A DNA stretch of 64,000 bases. Source: Sambucus nigra (lineage: Eukaryota; Streptophyta; Magnoliopsida; Dipsacales; Adoxaceae). The notes under the pieces were generated by a model that did no database searches, had not been told where the DNA came from, and worked only from the letters and a program-made list of their open reading frames with translations. Location of the stretch: the NCBI GenBank assembly GCA_949130495.1, contig OX422210.1:498891760-498955759 (forward strand). The letters are read 5' to 3'. Both the position numbers and the translations under genes were made by a program. This document shows positions 33,128 through 47,318 of this stretch, one piece after another (the first letter of the stretch is position 1; the number at the start of each line of letters is the position of its first letter).

Positions 33128-35189
33128 TGGGAAACCCCAAATATTTTGGGATTGGAGGTGGCCAGTCCCCTTTGCCAACCTATGATGGGCGTCAGAAAAT
33201 AAGTATCATTCTTAGCATGTGATATAAATATGAAACATTAAAACTTTTTTCACATAGTATAAATTGAAATAATCCAACGAATAAAAACATCCACCGCACT
33301 AAAATCCACTACCATGCTAACTCCAATAATAAACATAACTCCAACTAATAATAATACTAAAAAATGAATAATCGAACTACAAATCTCTAATTGAAAATCG
33401 TAAAGAACTGCAAAATCGAATGTCCCACCAAATCCATAAATGAGTGTCTTGTATATAAATGACGAAAATGGAAAAATAAATTAAGAAATCAGTAAAATGA
33501 AACTCTAGATACAACCTCCATGAATCTTTAATAAAATTACGCAGTTAGTCCGACCACTAAACCCTAAATGTTAGTTAACGTAATGGGTTAGAGACCACTG
33601 CATGTATACCTGCAACACCTGCTAAATAGAATTCGTGAATCCAAACATAATCTTTATACGTGATAGATATCATAATCGATTATTTTACATTAAGAATCAA
33701 TATGATAAGAATCAGGCAAATCAAGACCATATTAACTACCCACGTACACTAAGCTACTTCACTACTAGTGTCCAATTATGTTTATTACAACGGTGAATTA
33801 AATCTTAAATTATTAACGTAATTATTACAACCAATCTTATTAACGCAACACTAGTACAGTAAGTTCACCTTTCTATTGGTCATGTACATACTTATGGGGC
33901 GCTTACAATCCCAACACATTACTACCCCCACACTATAACCAGTTTGCCTAATTTCGTTAGCATTGCACATTCTTATGAGATTTCACGCACGACACACCAC
34001 TATTGTCAGTTTTCCTATTTCGTTGGCCCTGCTCATACTTGTGATGCCAACACACACCCAAGACACTATATCCACTCGATCCATTTTCATTAGTCCTGCA
34101 CATACTCATGATGAAAAGCCATTTTAATACTCGTTCATTATCTTAGGCATTAATTATTACTCTCAATCAATTTCTCTTTAATTCAAATTATGTCCACACA
34201 TAATACGAGCATTACAACTGAAGCCACCCTATTCCCATACCTAGAGATCACTAAACTATAATCATAACTTAGCCTATCAGCCTATTACCTAAGAAAAATA
34301 CCTAAACTAAAGTCATCACCTAGTATCGTACCTAGCCTAACGGAATCATGGAACGACGTACTGCCTAGCCACAGTTAGGGAAAAATGCACAATCGTACAA
34401 GAGCACACTCACTAACCCCATACCTAGAAAGTTTAAATAATAATAAAGTCTACCTATTACTCCTATACCTAGAAAGCAACCTACAAAATAAGGGCAAACG
34501 TATAACTACTCTCAAAATCCAAATGTTCCTACGACATCGAAATATTAACGCGAACAGTCTCTACGTAAATTATATTTTTCAATTTAATGCTCCAATCCCC
34601 CAACCAATCCTAAAATTCCAATTTCATTATAATTATATTCATTTACCCATGTAAGAATCAAGTTATACGAAATAACTACACAAGTTGTCAAATTCTATAA
34701 TCCCAGTACGAGTGATGTTTTATCAATTCAACACATAATTCAATTCGAATATGCGTATTAACAACATTTTACAACATTTAGATCTCTTCAACAACGTACA
34801 CATTAATATTGTAATTTTATGAGTCGAATCATTATTCAAATTTCATTTTTAACATGCCATTCATCCCAATACTCCACAATAACACGATACAACTAATCTA
34901 AGTATGCTATATTTCAAGTCTTAAGTCATTTTTTTACAGGTTTAATAAAAACAGGCCCAAATAACTATCACTTTTTCCTAATTGATCTTTCTAATTATTT
35001 AAAAAAATGATGAATTAATATTTTTAGGAAACATGTAAAAAATATTATACCTAAGGAGAACAACAGAGATATTCATACCTGAAATAAGTCTTCTGAAAAA
35101 ATTCGAGTACTTATTTGCATTCGTCTTACGAAAATAATTAAGTTCGTTCTTGAGCCTTGTTGAAAAGATGTAGTTTAAGCCTCTTAAAT
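33128..35189. repeat. Repeat C, left copy (LTR-like, diverged)
   Basis: The first ~1150 bases align in the same orientation with 62839-64000: ACCCCAA...AGGTGGCCAG at the start, TTAG(C/T)(C/T)AACG(C/T)AAT(A/G)GGT in the middle, TTATCTTAGGCATTAATT and CCCATACCTAGAG near the end. Both copies contain about three imperfect tandem units of ~70 bp built on CACTATAGCCA..CCAATTTCGTTAGCCCTGCAC (33900-34110 here). No coding capacity is seen. The right limit is uncertain. It is probably an LTR or the end of a large element. Confidence 0.65.
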
Positions 35190-35345
35190 TGTAATACCTT
35201 ATCCTAATAATTCAATTAAATTTTATACGAATTATGCTAAAGTGGGGTTGGTGATAATTATGGAAGAATTGTGGGAAAAAATGGAGAAAAATAAAGGAAA
35301 AAGAAAAAGCGGTCATTCAAACGACAAGGGGATGTCGTTAGAAAC
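35190..35345. other. Short segment preceding element 1, starts TGTAATACC
   Basis: This joins directly to 52730-53235 and then 61832-62838 once elements 1 and 2 and their duplications are removed, giving an ancestral ~1.67-kb segment between the two copies of repeat C. The TGTAATACC start resembles that of Tekay/Del-like LTRs, but no matching end was found. Confidence 0.4.
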
Positions 35346-36776
35346 TGTGACACCCCGCCTAATTAAATACCGGGCGATCGATCCTTTATTAAATTAAAAT
35401 CAAGGTGAACAGTTGGTTCATTCTTAGCATCACTGTCGCAAAATAAAATTTCCCAATTTAAACACCCTAAATAATTAAGCTAAGTGCCAAAACAATTTAA
35501 AACTTTATTTCCATTTTTATTAAATTCCAATTTGAAAACCTTTTAAATAACCAACAGTTTAAGACTCACATAACTGCTACGGATAGAAATCAACACAAAA
35601 GAATTAATCCATCTAGATTAACCAAACCAAATTTAATCTACAATTGAAATCATCCTGACAAGACTTAATACTCAAAGAGTACCGAATACTGAAAATAAAT
35701 GAACATACATCTCTGACAAATCTATACTGAATGGGGAAATGGGCGACACATGCCCTAACTATGAAGAACTATAATAAGAACCAAATCAATGAAGAGGTCG
35801 TCTACAACAAGGACCTGCAACTCCCACATAAGATACAACACGTTCAATCCAAAGAACCTATGCATGACGGCCCTGTGGCTGGGCACCTGTAATATATAGA
35901 TATATATACAGAAGAGAAGAGATAACAGAAAACGGGTCAGATCCCAATTGTAAAACAGTTTTAAACTTTGTTTAGCAAGTATTTAAAATGCTTACCTGTT
36001 AATGGAACAACCATGTTAGTATGCGACACTCTCTTGAGAATTCTCACCTCTCGTCTAGTGTGCACGCCTACCGTACTAATGAACCTCATAAGTCTCTCTA
36101 ACTTATTCTCCATAAGGTTTTATCACTTGGAAATAAGGTTATGATATTTACTTTAGAAAATCAATCTCTTCAAGATTTATTACGTTATTTAGAATAACTC
36201 CGTACCGTTATAAAGTTTCCGAATACTTATAGTGAAGTTGAAGAATTTATTCATTACTTAGTTTCTATTACGCACAATAGAAAGTTCTCATATAGATATA
36301 CGTATATATATTAGTTATACGTATAATATATATACTAACGACACACCACATAAAATCTATGGTGCAAGGTTTCCATATATAAGTATATATATACCAATCA
36401 CTCATATAATATATATATACTATCTGCACCCCACATACAATCTATGGTGCTGGCATACTCTGTTATCAAGTCCCCGTATCGCTCATACTAAGGGAAATAC
36501 TAGTTCGGAATCACTTTCGAACTGTATTAACACAAAACAAATACAAATGGAGGCGAAGCATAGTTCCCGGTCCTAAGAGGTCAGCATATACCCTCATGTC
36601 TCTTAGGACCATCTGACTATCACTCAGATAGCCTATAATCAAGGAATCCTATGTTCTAGGGTACAAGTCAATATCCTCCATAAAGGCCCAATCGAGATAA
36701 GATCGTCCCGGAGCGGAAACCTCCATGGTAGCAAGTAGCTCGAGTACGATTTTTACACAGATATAATATATGCACA

Positions 36777-36843
<67 letters not shown>

Positions 36844-38450
36844 CCACATTGCTAAATTAGGTGCGCTCACGACCCATAAGTATAATTATCCGTTATTACA
36901 CCTTTTACTCGATTATTTCGTATAACAGACTCGTTATTTATATTCTCATTTATTATTCACTTCATACCCACTTCTCCTCTCTCGAATCCTTCTAAGTAAA
37001 ATTTCACTATGGATTCACTCAATTACGTTCTGGTCTAACTGCCTTACGAGTCCCGATCTTTTTATTAAATATACGCATGATTTATTATTCACATGAATAA
37101 TTTCTCGTTAACCCAAAATCCCCTCCTACACTAAAATGTTATTCAACGGGGTCTACCTAGGCGCTATTGGTCTTCTCTATATCACATTATACTCCAACAA
37201 CAACAATCAAGGGATCCCATTCATCTTAATCGGATTAAATCAACGGATGAGAAATATGTTGTTTTCTAGGAGTAGTCGATCGATCGATGGCAAGGGGTCG
37301 ATCGATCGATCAAGCAGTTCTTGCCCAGAAACTGCATATTAAACCTACGGGTTTCATCTTCTAATTTCTCCAAAAACGTCATTAACATGTCTAACATTCT
37401 CAAATAACGATACTACAAGTTATATATACATATATACAAGATTTCCTATGTGAAACATGTATAAAAACATCAACGATATCGAATTAATGGGGTAAAATTG
37501 ACATAATCTTCAAGAACCCTAATTTTGAAAGAATTATCCATTCCTCTAATTATCTCCCAGATTTCTTATTTCTAAACTCATTGTAATTCATGGGTAATCC
37601 TCTACATCTAATGGGTATATCCAGAATACATTGAATCTCTCTAAACATGCGATTTAAAGTCTCCAAATTTACAATTTCTTTCATAAAACATGATCTTGGC
37701 AATCCTAAACTAACATGGGTGAGGCATTAACCAAAAATAAAGCAAGATAGATACTTGACTGAAATTCAAGGTTCTGATTTCGTGGATGAAATGGTATGGT
37801 TGTGTTCCCCGTCGTGTGATCTACGTTTTGGTGGTGGTGGCGGTGCAACCGGATGAGTTCTTGGCCTTGGATTGCTTGGAAAGCTATCCAACTCCTTCTC
37901 TAATGGCCGTTCTTTGATTTTGTGTTTGCTAACCCTAAGAGACAACTCCAAATGGCTAATATAACCTAATTAAATTCGTGGGTTTAATTACCCAAAAATG
38001 CAAGATGTCTATAATACCCTCCCGGGATGTCAAATAAGCCTAAAAATGCCCCGAGACCCAAACTAAACCACCGGGTACACTTTTCTGACTATCTCGACCT
38101 TACCGGACACATTGGCGCACTCGAAATGACCATATGGGCAAATCATAATTTATTCACTTAATATAATAATAATTTAGTCCTGACACGACACAGGCGCATC
38201 CCGACTTAAATTTTTATAATTGCCATTTTATTCACTCGTGATAATTTTTTGTGACAAAAATCAATTCTACATATTACTTTACTCAATAAGTAATATTTAA
38301 CGAATTCACAAACTTTCAATAATTACTAACTCTCGTCACGCTAGTAAATATTTAAAATAACTTTCAGGATTAAAATTAAATTAATTTATCTCAATTAAAT
38401 TTAATAAATCCCTAAATTTAAAAAAAGCCATAACAATACAGGGTATTACA
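35346..38450 (-). repeat. 3' LTR of element 1 (3105 bp)
   Basis: Plus-strand ends are TGTGACACCCCGCC and CAGGGTATTACA. It is highly similar to 49644-52724. It contains the ATCGAT module (37275-37311: two CGATCGATCGAT runs around GGCAAGGGG), a (TA)n(CA)n microsatellite (36779-36842), the intron-like block (35887-36047, minus strand) and several TATA-rich tracts. It retains a 31-base segment near its left end that the 5' LTR lacks. Confidence 0.92.
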
Positions 38451-38466
38451 TACTTCCCCCCTAATA
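38451..38466 (-). other. Polypurine tract of element 1
   Basis: The minus strand reads ATTAGGGGGGAAGTA directly before the TG of the 3' LTR. Confidence 0.85.
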
Positions 38467-40303
38467 ATGGAATTTCGTTCAAAAATTCGGAAAATAAGGC
38501 CTACCTGGTAAAATGAATTTTGGATATCTTAACAGTACGCAACCTATCCACATAGTCAGACGCTCAATCACTATTGCCCCCACCTCACAGCAAGCTTGTT
38601 TAACACTCTTCATTAAAGATACTTCACATTGTGCTCCTATCCGACAACATTCGCATAAGACACGCATATACACTATTAATTCCCATTATTTCAATATCAT
38701 TGGGAGGCCGTACCTCACTACATGACAACTACTCGGATTTATCTAAACACAAAACTCCCATTCTGAGAGAAACCATACGAACATCTGACAACTCTTGTTC
38801 GCCTAAAATAGTCGTGGAATTCCATCATAGTTATTGGATTATTCTCGACCGATCCAAAATCCGAATTATCCGCTCACCTCTAAACATACGCAGAGGGAAA
38901 ATAATTAAGGTTTTTCCACACCAAAACTTCAATAATCACCTCGTTCACGACAAACAGGTCCGAGTGCTTCCACGAAACTCTACCATTAGGTAATATCCTC
39001 CCCCAATTACCGTACTTCTCCACTTGCTAGCTATAACCGTTGTGGAGAAATGACACGATCACAATGAATCCAAAATTTACTTTCATTGCTCCACTAATGG
39101 TTAATCACCAAATGCCTACTCCCCGAATTATGGGTGGTACAACCTGCTCACTCGAAGTGTTATCCCCGCTGCTTCCTAAAATTCCATATTGAAGGTGGGA
39201 TTCGAAAGTCTCATCCCAAGGAGAACGATCATGTACCGGCGCGATTTTTCATTTCAAGGGAAGACTAGGGCATACTAGTAAATATTGTAAATCAACCCAA
39301 AGGAATATCAATCACTACCTTCTTGGGAGACTTGTTACACATGTTCGAATGAAGCCTTGATTTTGCCTTGAGGTTGGTATCCCATCAAAGAGACCTTACC
39401 GACTTTACTGGCCTCTTTCATCTTGGGTGTTGTCGATAGCCACTAAATTCTCTAGTTGATCCCCTTATTCCAACCGATCCCCATCTATGAGTGGTGTATG
39501 AAGAGACTACTCACTATGTCCCTCTCAATATTGAATTTCCTTGAAATGTCTCACATTAAGTGACACTTAATACTCCCCTTCCTTCCTTGGTGTATATCGA
39601 AAGTTTCGCCCCGTGCACTTTTCTCCACGATGCGCACTTCTGGTTCTTTTATACCATACTAACATTATCACTCTTTGTATGCATAACTCGCTCTCATCAT
39701 TTGACTAATTACAACTCCTTCTTGAGTGTTCTCCATATAGTTAAATTCTACCCTTCTCAAGGAATACCCCTTTGTAAATAGCTTCCCACAGTCTTCTAAC
39801 CAGACTCGGTGTGCTACTCTGATTGTACACGTATATATGGATTTATCATATTTCACACGGTGCTTAGTACACTCTACCACTTTTACTTCGTTATGTTAGT
39901 CCCACAAACATATATTCCACACGTCTATTCCCACGTCCCTTCAACTCAGACGATTTTTAACATTAACTAACCAGGATGTCTACACACCCTATAAATCGTG
40001 CATACTAGTGTAAGCATCACATACGTTTCACACCTAACAACCAATTATTTATTTTCCTAGTGCTCACAACGTGATTGCAACACTAGGGTACTCTCACTCA
40101 CCCTAGAAATCGAAATTCTAAATCCTCTTTATCATCGTTCCACCCCTCAACTCGTGGTGGTAAAACAAAAGTTTCAATGCTTTCTTACCACGCAACCGAC
40201 TCCACTGGCCTTAAATCATAATTCAACTACCAAATTACAGATATAATTATCTGCTCCTATTACGACCCAGGTATCAAACTCATGGACTAATGATCGAACA
40301 TCT
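38467..40303 (-). other. Element 1 internal spacer, left part
   Basis: Non-coding. Parts are homologous to 56330-56610 in element 2, for example AGGATGTCyAyACACCCT and CATG(G/T)ACTAATGA(T/C)C. It ends at the TCT target site of the CACTA element (40301-40303). The short frames are spurious. Confidence 0.7.
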
Positions 40304-41618
40304 CACTATACCAAAAACAGCAATTCGGCACACCCTGATATTAAAAATCTGGCACACTTTGAAACAGTGCCAAAATTTTTCACTGTTTTTAAGTGTGCCA
40401 AAATTGAGTACACTTTATTAAATATAAAAGGCTCTAAAAAAAATTACACTTACTCACTTTGAGTCTCCCGCTCACTCATCCCTCCCACTTTGGAGACTCC
40501 CGCTCGGCACTTTCTCTCTTACGTTTTGGTCACTTTGGAGTCTCCGGTGTGCCGTTCGTCGCTTTAGGTTTTGTAGATCTAAGTTTGTTTTATGGGTTTT
40601 GTTTGCAGATCTTAGATATGTGTTTCCCGAATTTCGCAGGTATGATATCTTTTTCTCAATATTTATTGAGATTTTTTACCTTTTGGGTTCTCAATGTTTA
40701 GTGTGTTGATTGCTGATTTAGAAAGTGTGGAATTTAATTTTGGTTTTAAATCCCTCTAACTTCTGTACTATTTTTTCATTCATTTTTCTTCTCAGATCCT
40801 GGAAGGTGCTTGAAATGTATTATGGTAGAAGAGGTATGTATGATTCTATTTTGATATATATAGTGAGCATAAACACTTTTTATTCTCTATTTTTTTTTGG
40901 TTTAAGTTGGAATTTTATTTTTATGATTATCCAGTTGAACTTTCTAAGATTTTATTTCTGTATATACCACTTTCATTATTATGTTTTGAACCACTTCCAT
41001 GTTACTTCTTGCCACTCTTAATGTTATCATAAGTTAACTATTGAAAGGTATATGTTTTTAGCATTGTTCTCTGTTATTTCTATTACTTTGAAAAGGCCCT
41101 GTTCATGTAAGGAAAGAACACAGTATTGTGGCTTAATTATATGTATGAAATTTTGGTTAAAATTCTAATTTTATTTATGTTTTGTAATTTTGGGTTTTGT
41201 TTTGAAATAAATAGTTGTTTTGTGCTTTTTTTACAGATCCAATCTAGCCCAGAATATTTGATTTCACTAATATATATTTTTCTCTTTCAGGTATACAATA
41301 CAAGCCTAAATATTTGATTTCACAAGTATGTTTTCAGATCTAAACACTTTCTATAAATTGTCAAGTGAAAATGTTAGTATAATTGCAATTCCTAAGGTTG
41401 AACACTTTTTATACATAATGAGGAGCTACTACTGTGATGTTTATTGTGTTCAAAATGTTAGTATAGTTACTAGTATTTTTTTTGTCATTTAACTATTGTT
41501 TGAGTTGGAAGAGTGTCAATGTATTATCATAGCATAAAGGTTGGTAACCTTATTGATTGGTGATAATGTGTAAGAAGATAGGATTCTAAGGGAGAGGATG
41601 ACAACTACTCGTGTTATG

Positions 41619-42285
<667 letters not shown>

Positions 42286-42427
42286 GATTGATGCATGTGG
42301 CCTCCGATTCATATTTAAAAGGAATTTGGAAGAACTCAAGCTTAAGTATTATTGCTACTGGTCTCTTCATCCAATTTCTAAAATGAAGCTATTGCCATTC
42401 TTTCTTGCTTCTGGATTGAAAAAGTAA
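42286..42427 (+). pseudogene. Possible further captured exon, unidentified
   Basis: In a frame that stays open from about 42286, the sequence encodes IDACGLRFIFKRNLEELKLK and then LHPISKMKLLPFFLASGLKK before a stop that overlaps a donor-like AAA|GTAAGT at 42425. It reads like an exon end, but the source gene is not recognised. It could be part of the same captured transcript as the SR-rich fragment or a separate capture. Confidence 0.35.
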
Positions 42428-43963
42428 GTTCCAATCATTTGGTTTGCGTGAAGAAGAGAATTTCTCACTTTCATCCCTCCCCCTACAATATGAAACACTT
42501 AATACTTATGCTAAATACATTAGTAGCTACAGTACTATATCTTATGAATTTTCTTTTTGGGGTTGGACTATTATTACCCTGTTGCATGCTGTCGTATAGG
42601 TTTTATGTCTGTCCCTTCCGATCCTCTCTTTGGAGATGATTGCATCGTGGGCTCGGACCCTTGAGATGGTTGAATCCTTTATATACTTGAGTTCTTTGTG
42701 GAAGGCTTGAACTGTGTGAAATTCAGAGAACAATATTATGGAATCTTTAGTTTTTAGTGTTGTTTTACTTCTAACCTTGGTTATATTATGTGTACGGATA
42801 TTCAAGCCTGAAGGGTTTTCCTGTTATATATATGATCATTCATTAGTCACGGTCTCATCGATTAGAGGTCAACTACTTGTGTTAAATCTGAGGAGTTGAA
42901 GTTGGTTTTATTATATATCTATATTACAAACACTTATTATCCCGCTGTGTGATTTTTCTTCTTAAGACGTTTTACCTAGTAAATTCGAGCAATTCACAAC
43001 ACCTTATTTATTTCCGCGCCAATATTGCACTCTCGCTGGTCTGGATATTTTTTGAATATGCTTGCGGTTTCAAATATATATTGATTTTTCAATGTTTTTA
43101 TGCATTGATATTCTTTAGCCAATACATATGAAAAAGAAAATCAGGAAATGTCTATAACCCACAAATTCCACTTAAAATTCCTCATTGATAAAGCCTTCTT
43201 TAATCATTTCAGGCTTTAAAACATACTAGGAAAGGTTGAAGAAGTTGTCAGTGTCATGTTGGGTAGTAGGACAACTTGACATTGGTGGATATAGGTGAAG
43301 CTTGTAAGAAGAATCAAGAGAACAAAAATTGAATTTGTTTAATTTGTATTCTATTCTTTTTATTACTTGTCTGTTTGTATGTTAAAATAATGTTTTCATT
43401 AAAAATGATGCCTTAAATTTTTGGGTCATTTAAATAGCACAAGGTTCTTTTGAAGTTTAGTTCCTTTTGTTGTTTATGTAATTAGATGTGTTAGAGTTCA
43501 CCTTGCTTTTATCTTTGTTCATAAAAGTTATCTAAGTGACTTCAACATTCATCCATAGATGGTTAATCAAGTTGGTTAAGGTTTGTTATCTGACTGTTTC
43601 AAACTCTTCTGTTTGCTTGTGAACATGTAATATGTATGATACATATGGGGTATTATATGTTACTTGATTGCATCTTGGTAATCTCGGCATTTGGTAACAC
43701 TAGTCACTAGGATTGTTAGTATGGTTCAAAGACTTTTCAGACAACGTTTTTGCCCTAGAAATTTTTACTACGTATCAATTTGGTTTTCGGCAATACGCAA
43801 GAGCAAACTTATTAGAAGGACCAAAATTTGGAAAATCATGGAAATTATTAGATAGTAAGAATAAAGACAAATTGGAGACCGTTACTCATGAACTTAGAAT
43901 TTAACAACTTTTGAGTTGTCTCCGCCCGTCTTGAATTTTGATCTATTTAACTCCCTATTCCAG
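42428..43963. other. CACTA interior between captured fragments
   Basis: Mostly intron-like AT-rich DNA. A 63-codon frame at 43713-43904 contains FGFRQYARANLLEGPKFGKS, which looks protein-like but was not identified. An acceptor-like TTCCAG ends the block. Confidence 0.4.
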
Positions 43964-44682
43964 GTTATAGGGTTTTCCGTTTCAATTTGAAAAATTCAGA
44001 GGATTTAAGTCCTCTTATAAAGAATGAAGCTAAAGTTTATGATGAAAATAAAGGCACCGAGTTGGTGAAGCAGTTTTCTAGACGTTCTCCTTACGGATGG
44101 ATAGCAGATGGGTTGCCCATGCCCATGCCCCAAGGCGGCATTATTGGCGAACCAATACCTCGCTCTCCTTGGTAATCCACCCTCTTTGCTTGTCTCAGTC
44201 GTAATGATTACTTTTGCATCTCCGATCTTGAAGTTTGTCTTATTAGAAGTGTGGCTCCTTGTGTGCTTTATGGAAGCAATGTCGAAAGACTTGGATCTTC
44301 TCAAGTCTCTTTTTAAAATCACTGCTTGCCTTACACTGGTCTATACCTGATTAGTAATTCCTTTTTTAGTGGGAATTGCTTGGAACCTTATTTTTCATTT
44401 CCTAGCCGTACATCCATTCGCCGAAAGTTCAACCTAGAGGGGAGTTGCGAGGCACTTACCAGATCATGTGGATGCTATGGAAGCATAATGGAGGATGAGG
44501 TGCAGCGTGAGCAGTGCGAGTCAACTTGTGATTTTGCAACCCATATATTATGCCATACATGTGACCTTTTCCAGGAAGGTCGTGAGCTCCGTCGCAGAAT
44601 TCCTCACCCTGGGTTTAATGCCAACCTAGTGTTGGTTATGATCCCTCCTGGGGAGCAGACAATGGGCCGTGGTGGGGCCTGA
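43964..44682 (+). pseudogene. Captured fragment: PLAC8-type Cys-rich protein
   Basis: After the acceptor TATTCCAG, the exon encodes LKNSEDLSPLIKNEAKVYDE, LVKQFSRRSPYGWIADGLPM, then (after a stop) LFACLSRNDYFC, SVAPCVLYGSNVERLGSS, NHCLPYTGLYLI, RRKFNLEGSCEALTRSCGC, ESTCDFATHILCHTCDLFQE and GRELRRRIPHPGFN, ending near GEQTMGRGGA-stop. Paired Cys motifs of the CAPCVLYG and CH..CxLxQEGRE types are characteristic of plant PLAC8 (placenta-specific 8) family membrane proteins. In the intact family these have one or two short membrane segments in the Cys-rich part. At least two in-frame stops (after SPW and after SSQVSF) show this is a pseudogene. It appears as one uninterrupted exon. Confidence 0.72.
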
Positions 44683-45560
44683 GTATTCATTATAAACCTT
44701 GCCATCTGCCCCTACTTTTATTTTTAGTCTGAAACTTATGTCCAAATATATAACTGCACTATCTGGATTGTGCTTGGAGTCTTTTCATTTGGTTTACTGA
44801 ATCATGTATAAATAAGTGTCACACTGAAACTAAACGACATTTTATGTGTTGTTGTTGTAATACATAGTATATGGCTTGGACATCAAAAAAAATATCTAAC
44901 ATTGCATCATAGCTGCTGCTGTTTTGCAGCATTGCATCTATATATGTTGTTGAGCATTGAAAATGGTGCATCATATTGTTATTGAGCATTGAAAATGTTA
45001 TAGCAGTATACGATATTGTTTAGGAGTCAACTGCAGTTCCTATGTGAAACATGAGGGATGATCTGTGTGAGTTAACCTACCCTGTGGGGAGGGATGACTA
45101 AGCACCAGAAGGTTAGAAGCTGACCAAAATTAACTGCTCACTCATCAAATAAAGTGATCCCAAATGGGACGCGACTTTATTAATGAAAAATACTGAAGCT
45201 ACCCCTAACTTGAACACAATCTGACACCTATTTTGACTAGTGAAGGTACAATTTTTTGAAGGAATGGAAAAATTCTTGGTCAATTCTGTACTTGTATAAT
45301 TCTACTAATGGCCTTCATTCAATATTAATTTTGTATTAATGTGGAGATGATGTAGCTAATAGCGTGCCTCATTAGGCCTAAGTTATGCCAACTCTTTACA
45401 TATCCCCAATACTACTCTTCTTTACACGTTCTTAGTACTCTTCGCTTTAGTGTATTACATCACTAATAATGTTCATAAATAAATGATTTATTCTAGACTA
45501 ATGGTGTTACAATTAAATTACTAAAATTGGTAATGATGAGTATGTTGGGTTATCCTGCAG
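44683..45560. other. CACTA interior between the PLAC8-type and glycolate-oxidase fragments
   Basis: The first part looks like 3' untranslated DNA of the captured PLAC8-type gene. No other coding sequence was recognised. Confidence 0.45.
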
Positions 45561-46227
<667 letters not shown>

Positions 46228-47315
46228 GTAAGTTTATGGATCATTTCTAATGTATTATTTTTAAAAGATTATGAGATTGCGAGGGACCATGTTGTCACTC
46301 TGTTATTTATATTTCTTGATGTTATGATACTCTACTAACATTAGTTTTGTTTGATTATTTATAATTATTTATAGGAATTCCTTTTGATTATTTATAGGTA
46401 TTGTTATTTGTGAATTTATTATTAGATTATGATTTGTGTGATGAGTATTGGTTTTAAAACCATGTTGAGATGTGATGAGTTGAGAAAAAGAGAGTGGGTT
46501 GTAATCATTTTCTCACTCATTTATGCGTGTCCATTTCACTAATGAGTGATTTGTTATTTTGTTTGTTTGTTTTATAGGCTGGAACTCATTGGAAGCTTGA
46601 TGGTTGTGCATGTAGAGGCGAACCAGTGCTTGATAAATGAGGAGTTAAACACGTTAGTGCCACTTGAAGAGAAGACCTGTGAATTTGAGATGAATTTCAT
46701 ATATATTGACATGAATTGAGATAAAATTCAAATCTCCTCATGTATTGAGATAATTTCATATGTATTGAAATAAATTTTCTATTAATGGCATTTGAGCTAT
46801 TAATTTTTAGTGGGCTTATTATCTTGATGTGTATTAGTGTTGTTGCGGACTATTTGTATTATTGTTGTACTATTTTTTCCATGCTAGTTTTATATTATTA
46901 TTATTATTAAATTTTTATTATTTTAAAACATGTGTGAAAAATAATGGAAATGTTGCTGATTTGTTTTGGTAATATTATTTATAATTAATTTTTTTTTCTT
47001 TGATAAAAAAATTTGGCACAGTTTAAAACCGTGCCAAAAGTGTATTAAATTTTGGCACGGTTTTGAACTGTGCCAAAAGTGTACCAAAATGTACTCAATT
47101 TGGCACAGTTATAAGTGTGCCAAAAATATTAACTTATGGCACAGTTTTAAAGTGTGCCAGAAGGGTTCCTGTTTTGCCAAATCTGGCACACTTTTAAACC
47201 GTGCCAGAAAAAAATGGCCATTTTAGAACACCTGATTCTGGCACAGTTCAAAACCGTGCCAGATTTGATCTGGCATAGTTTTAAACCGTGCCAGATTGTT
47301 GTTTTTGGTGTAGTG
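46228..47315. other. CACTA right flank with subterminal repeats
   Basis: Non-coding to about 46980, then an array of direct and inverted TGGCACAGTTTTAAACyGTG units up to the terminal repeat. Confidence 0.8.
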
Positions 47316-47318
47316 TCT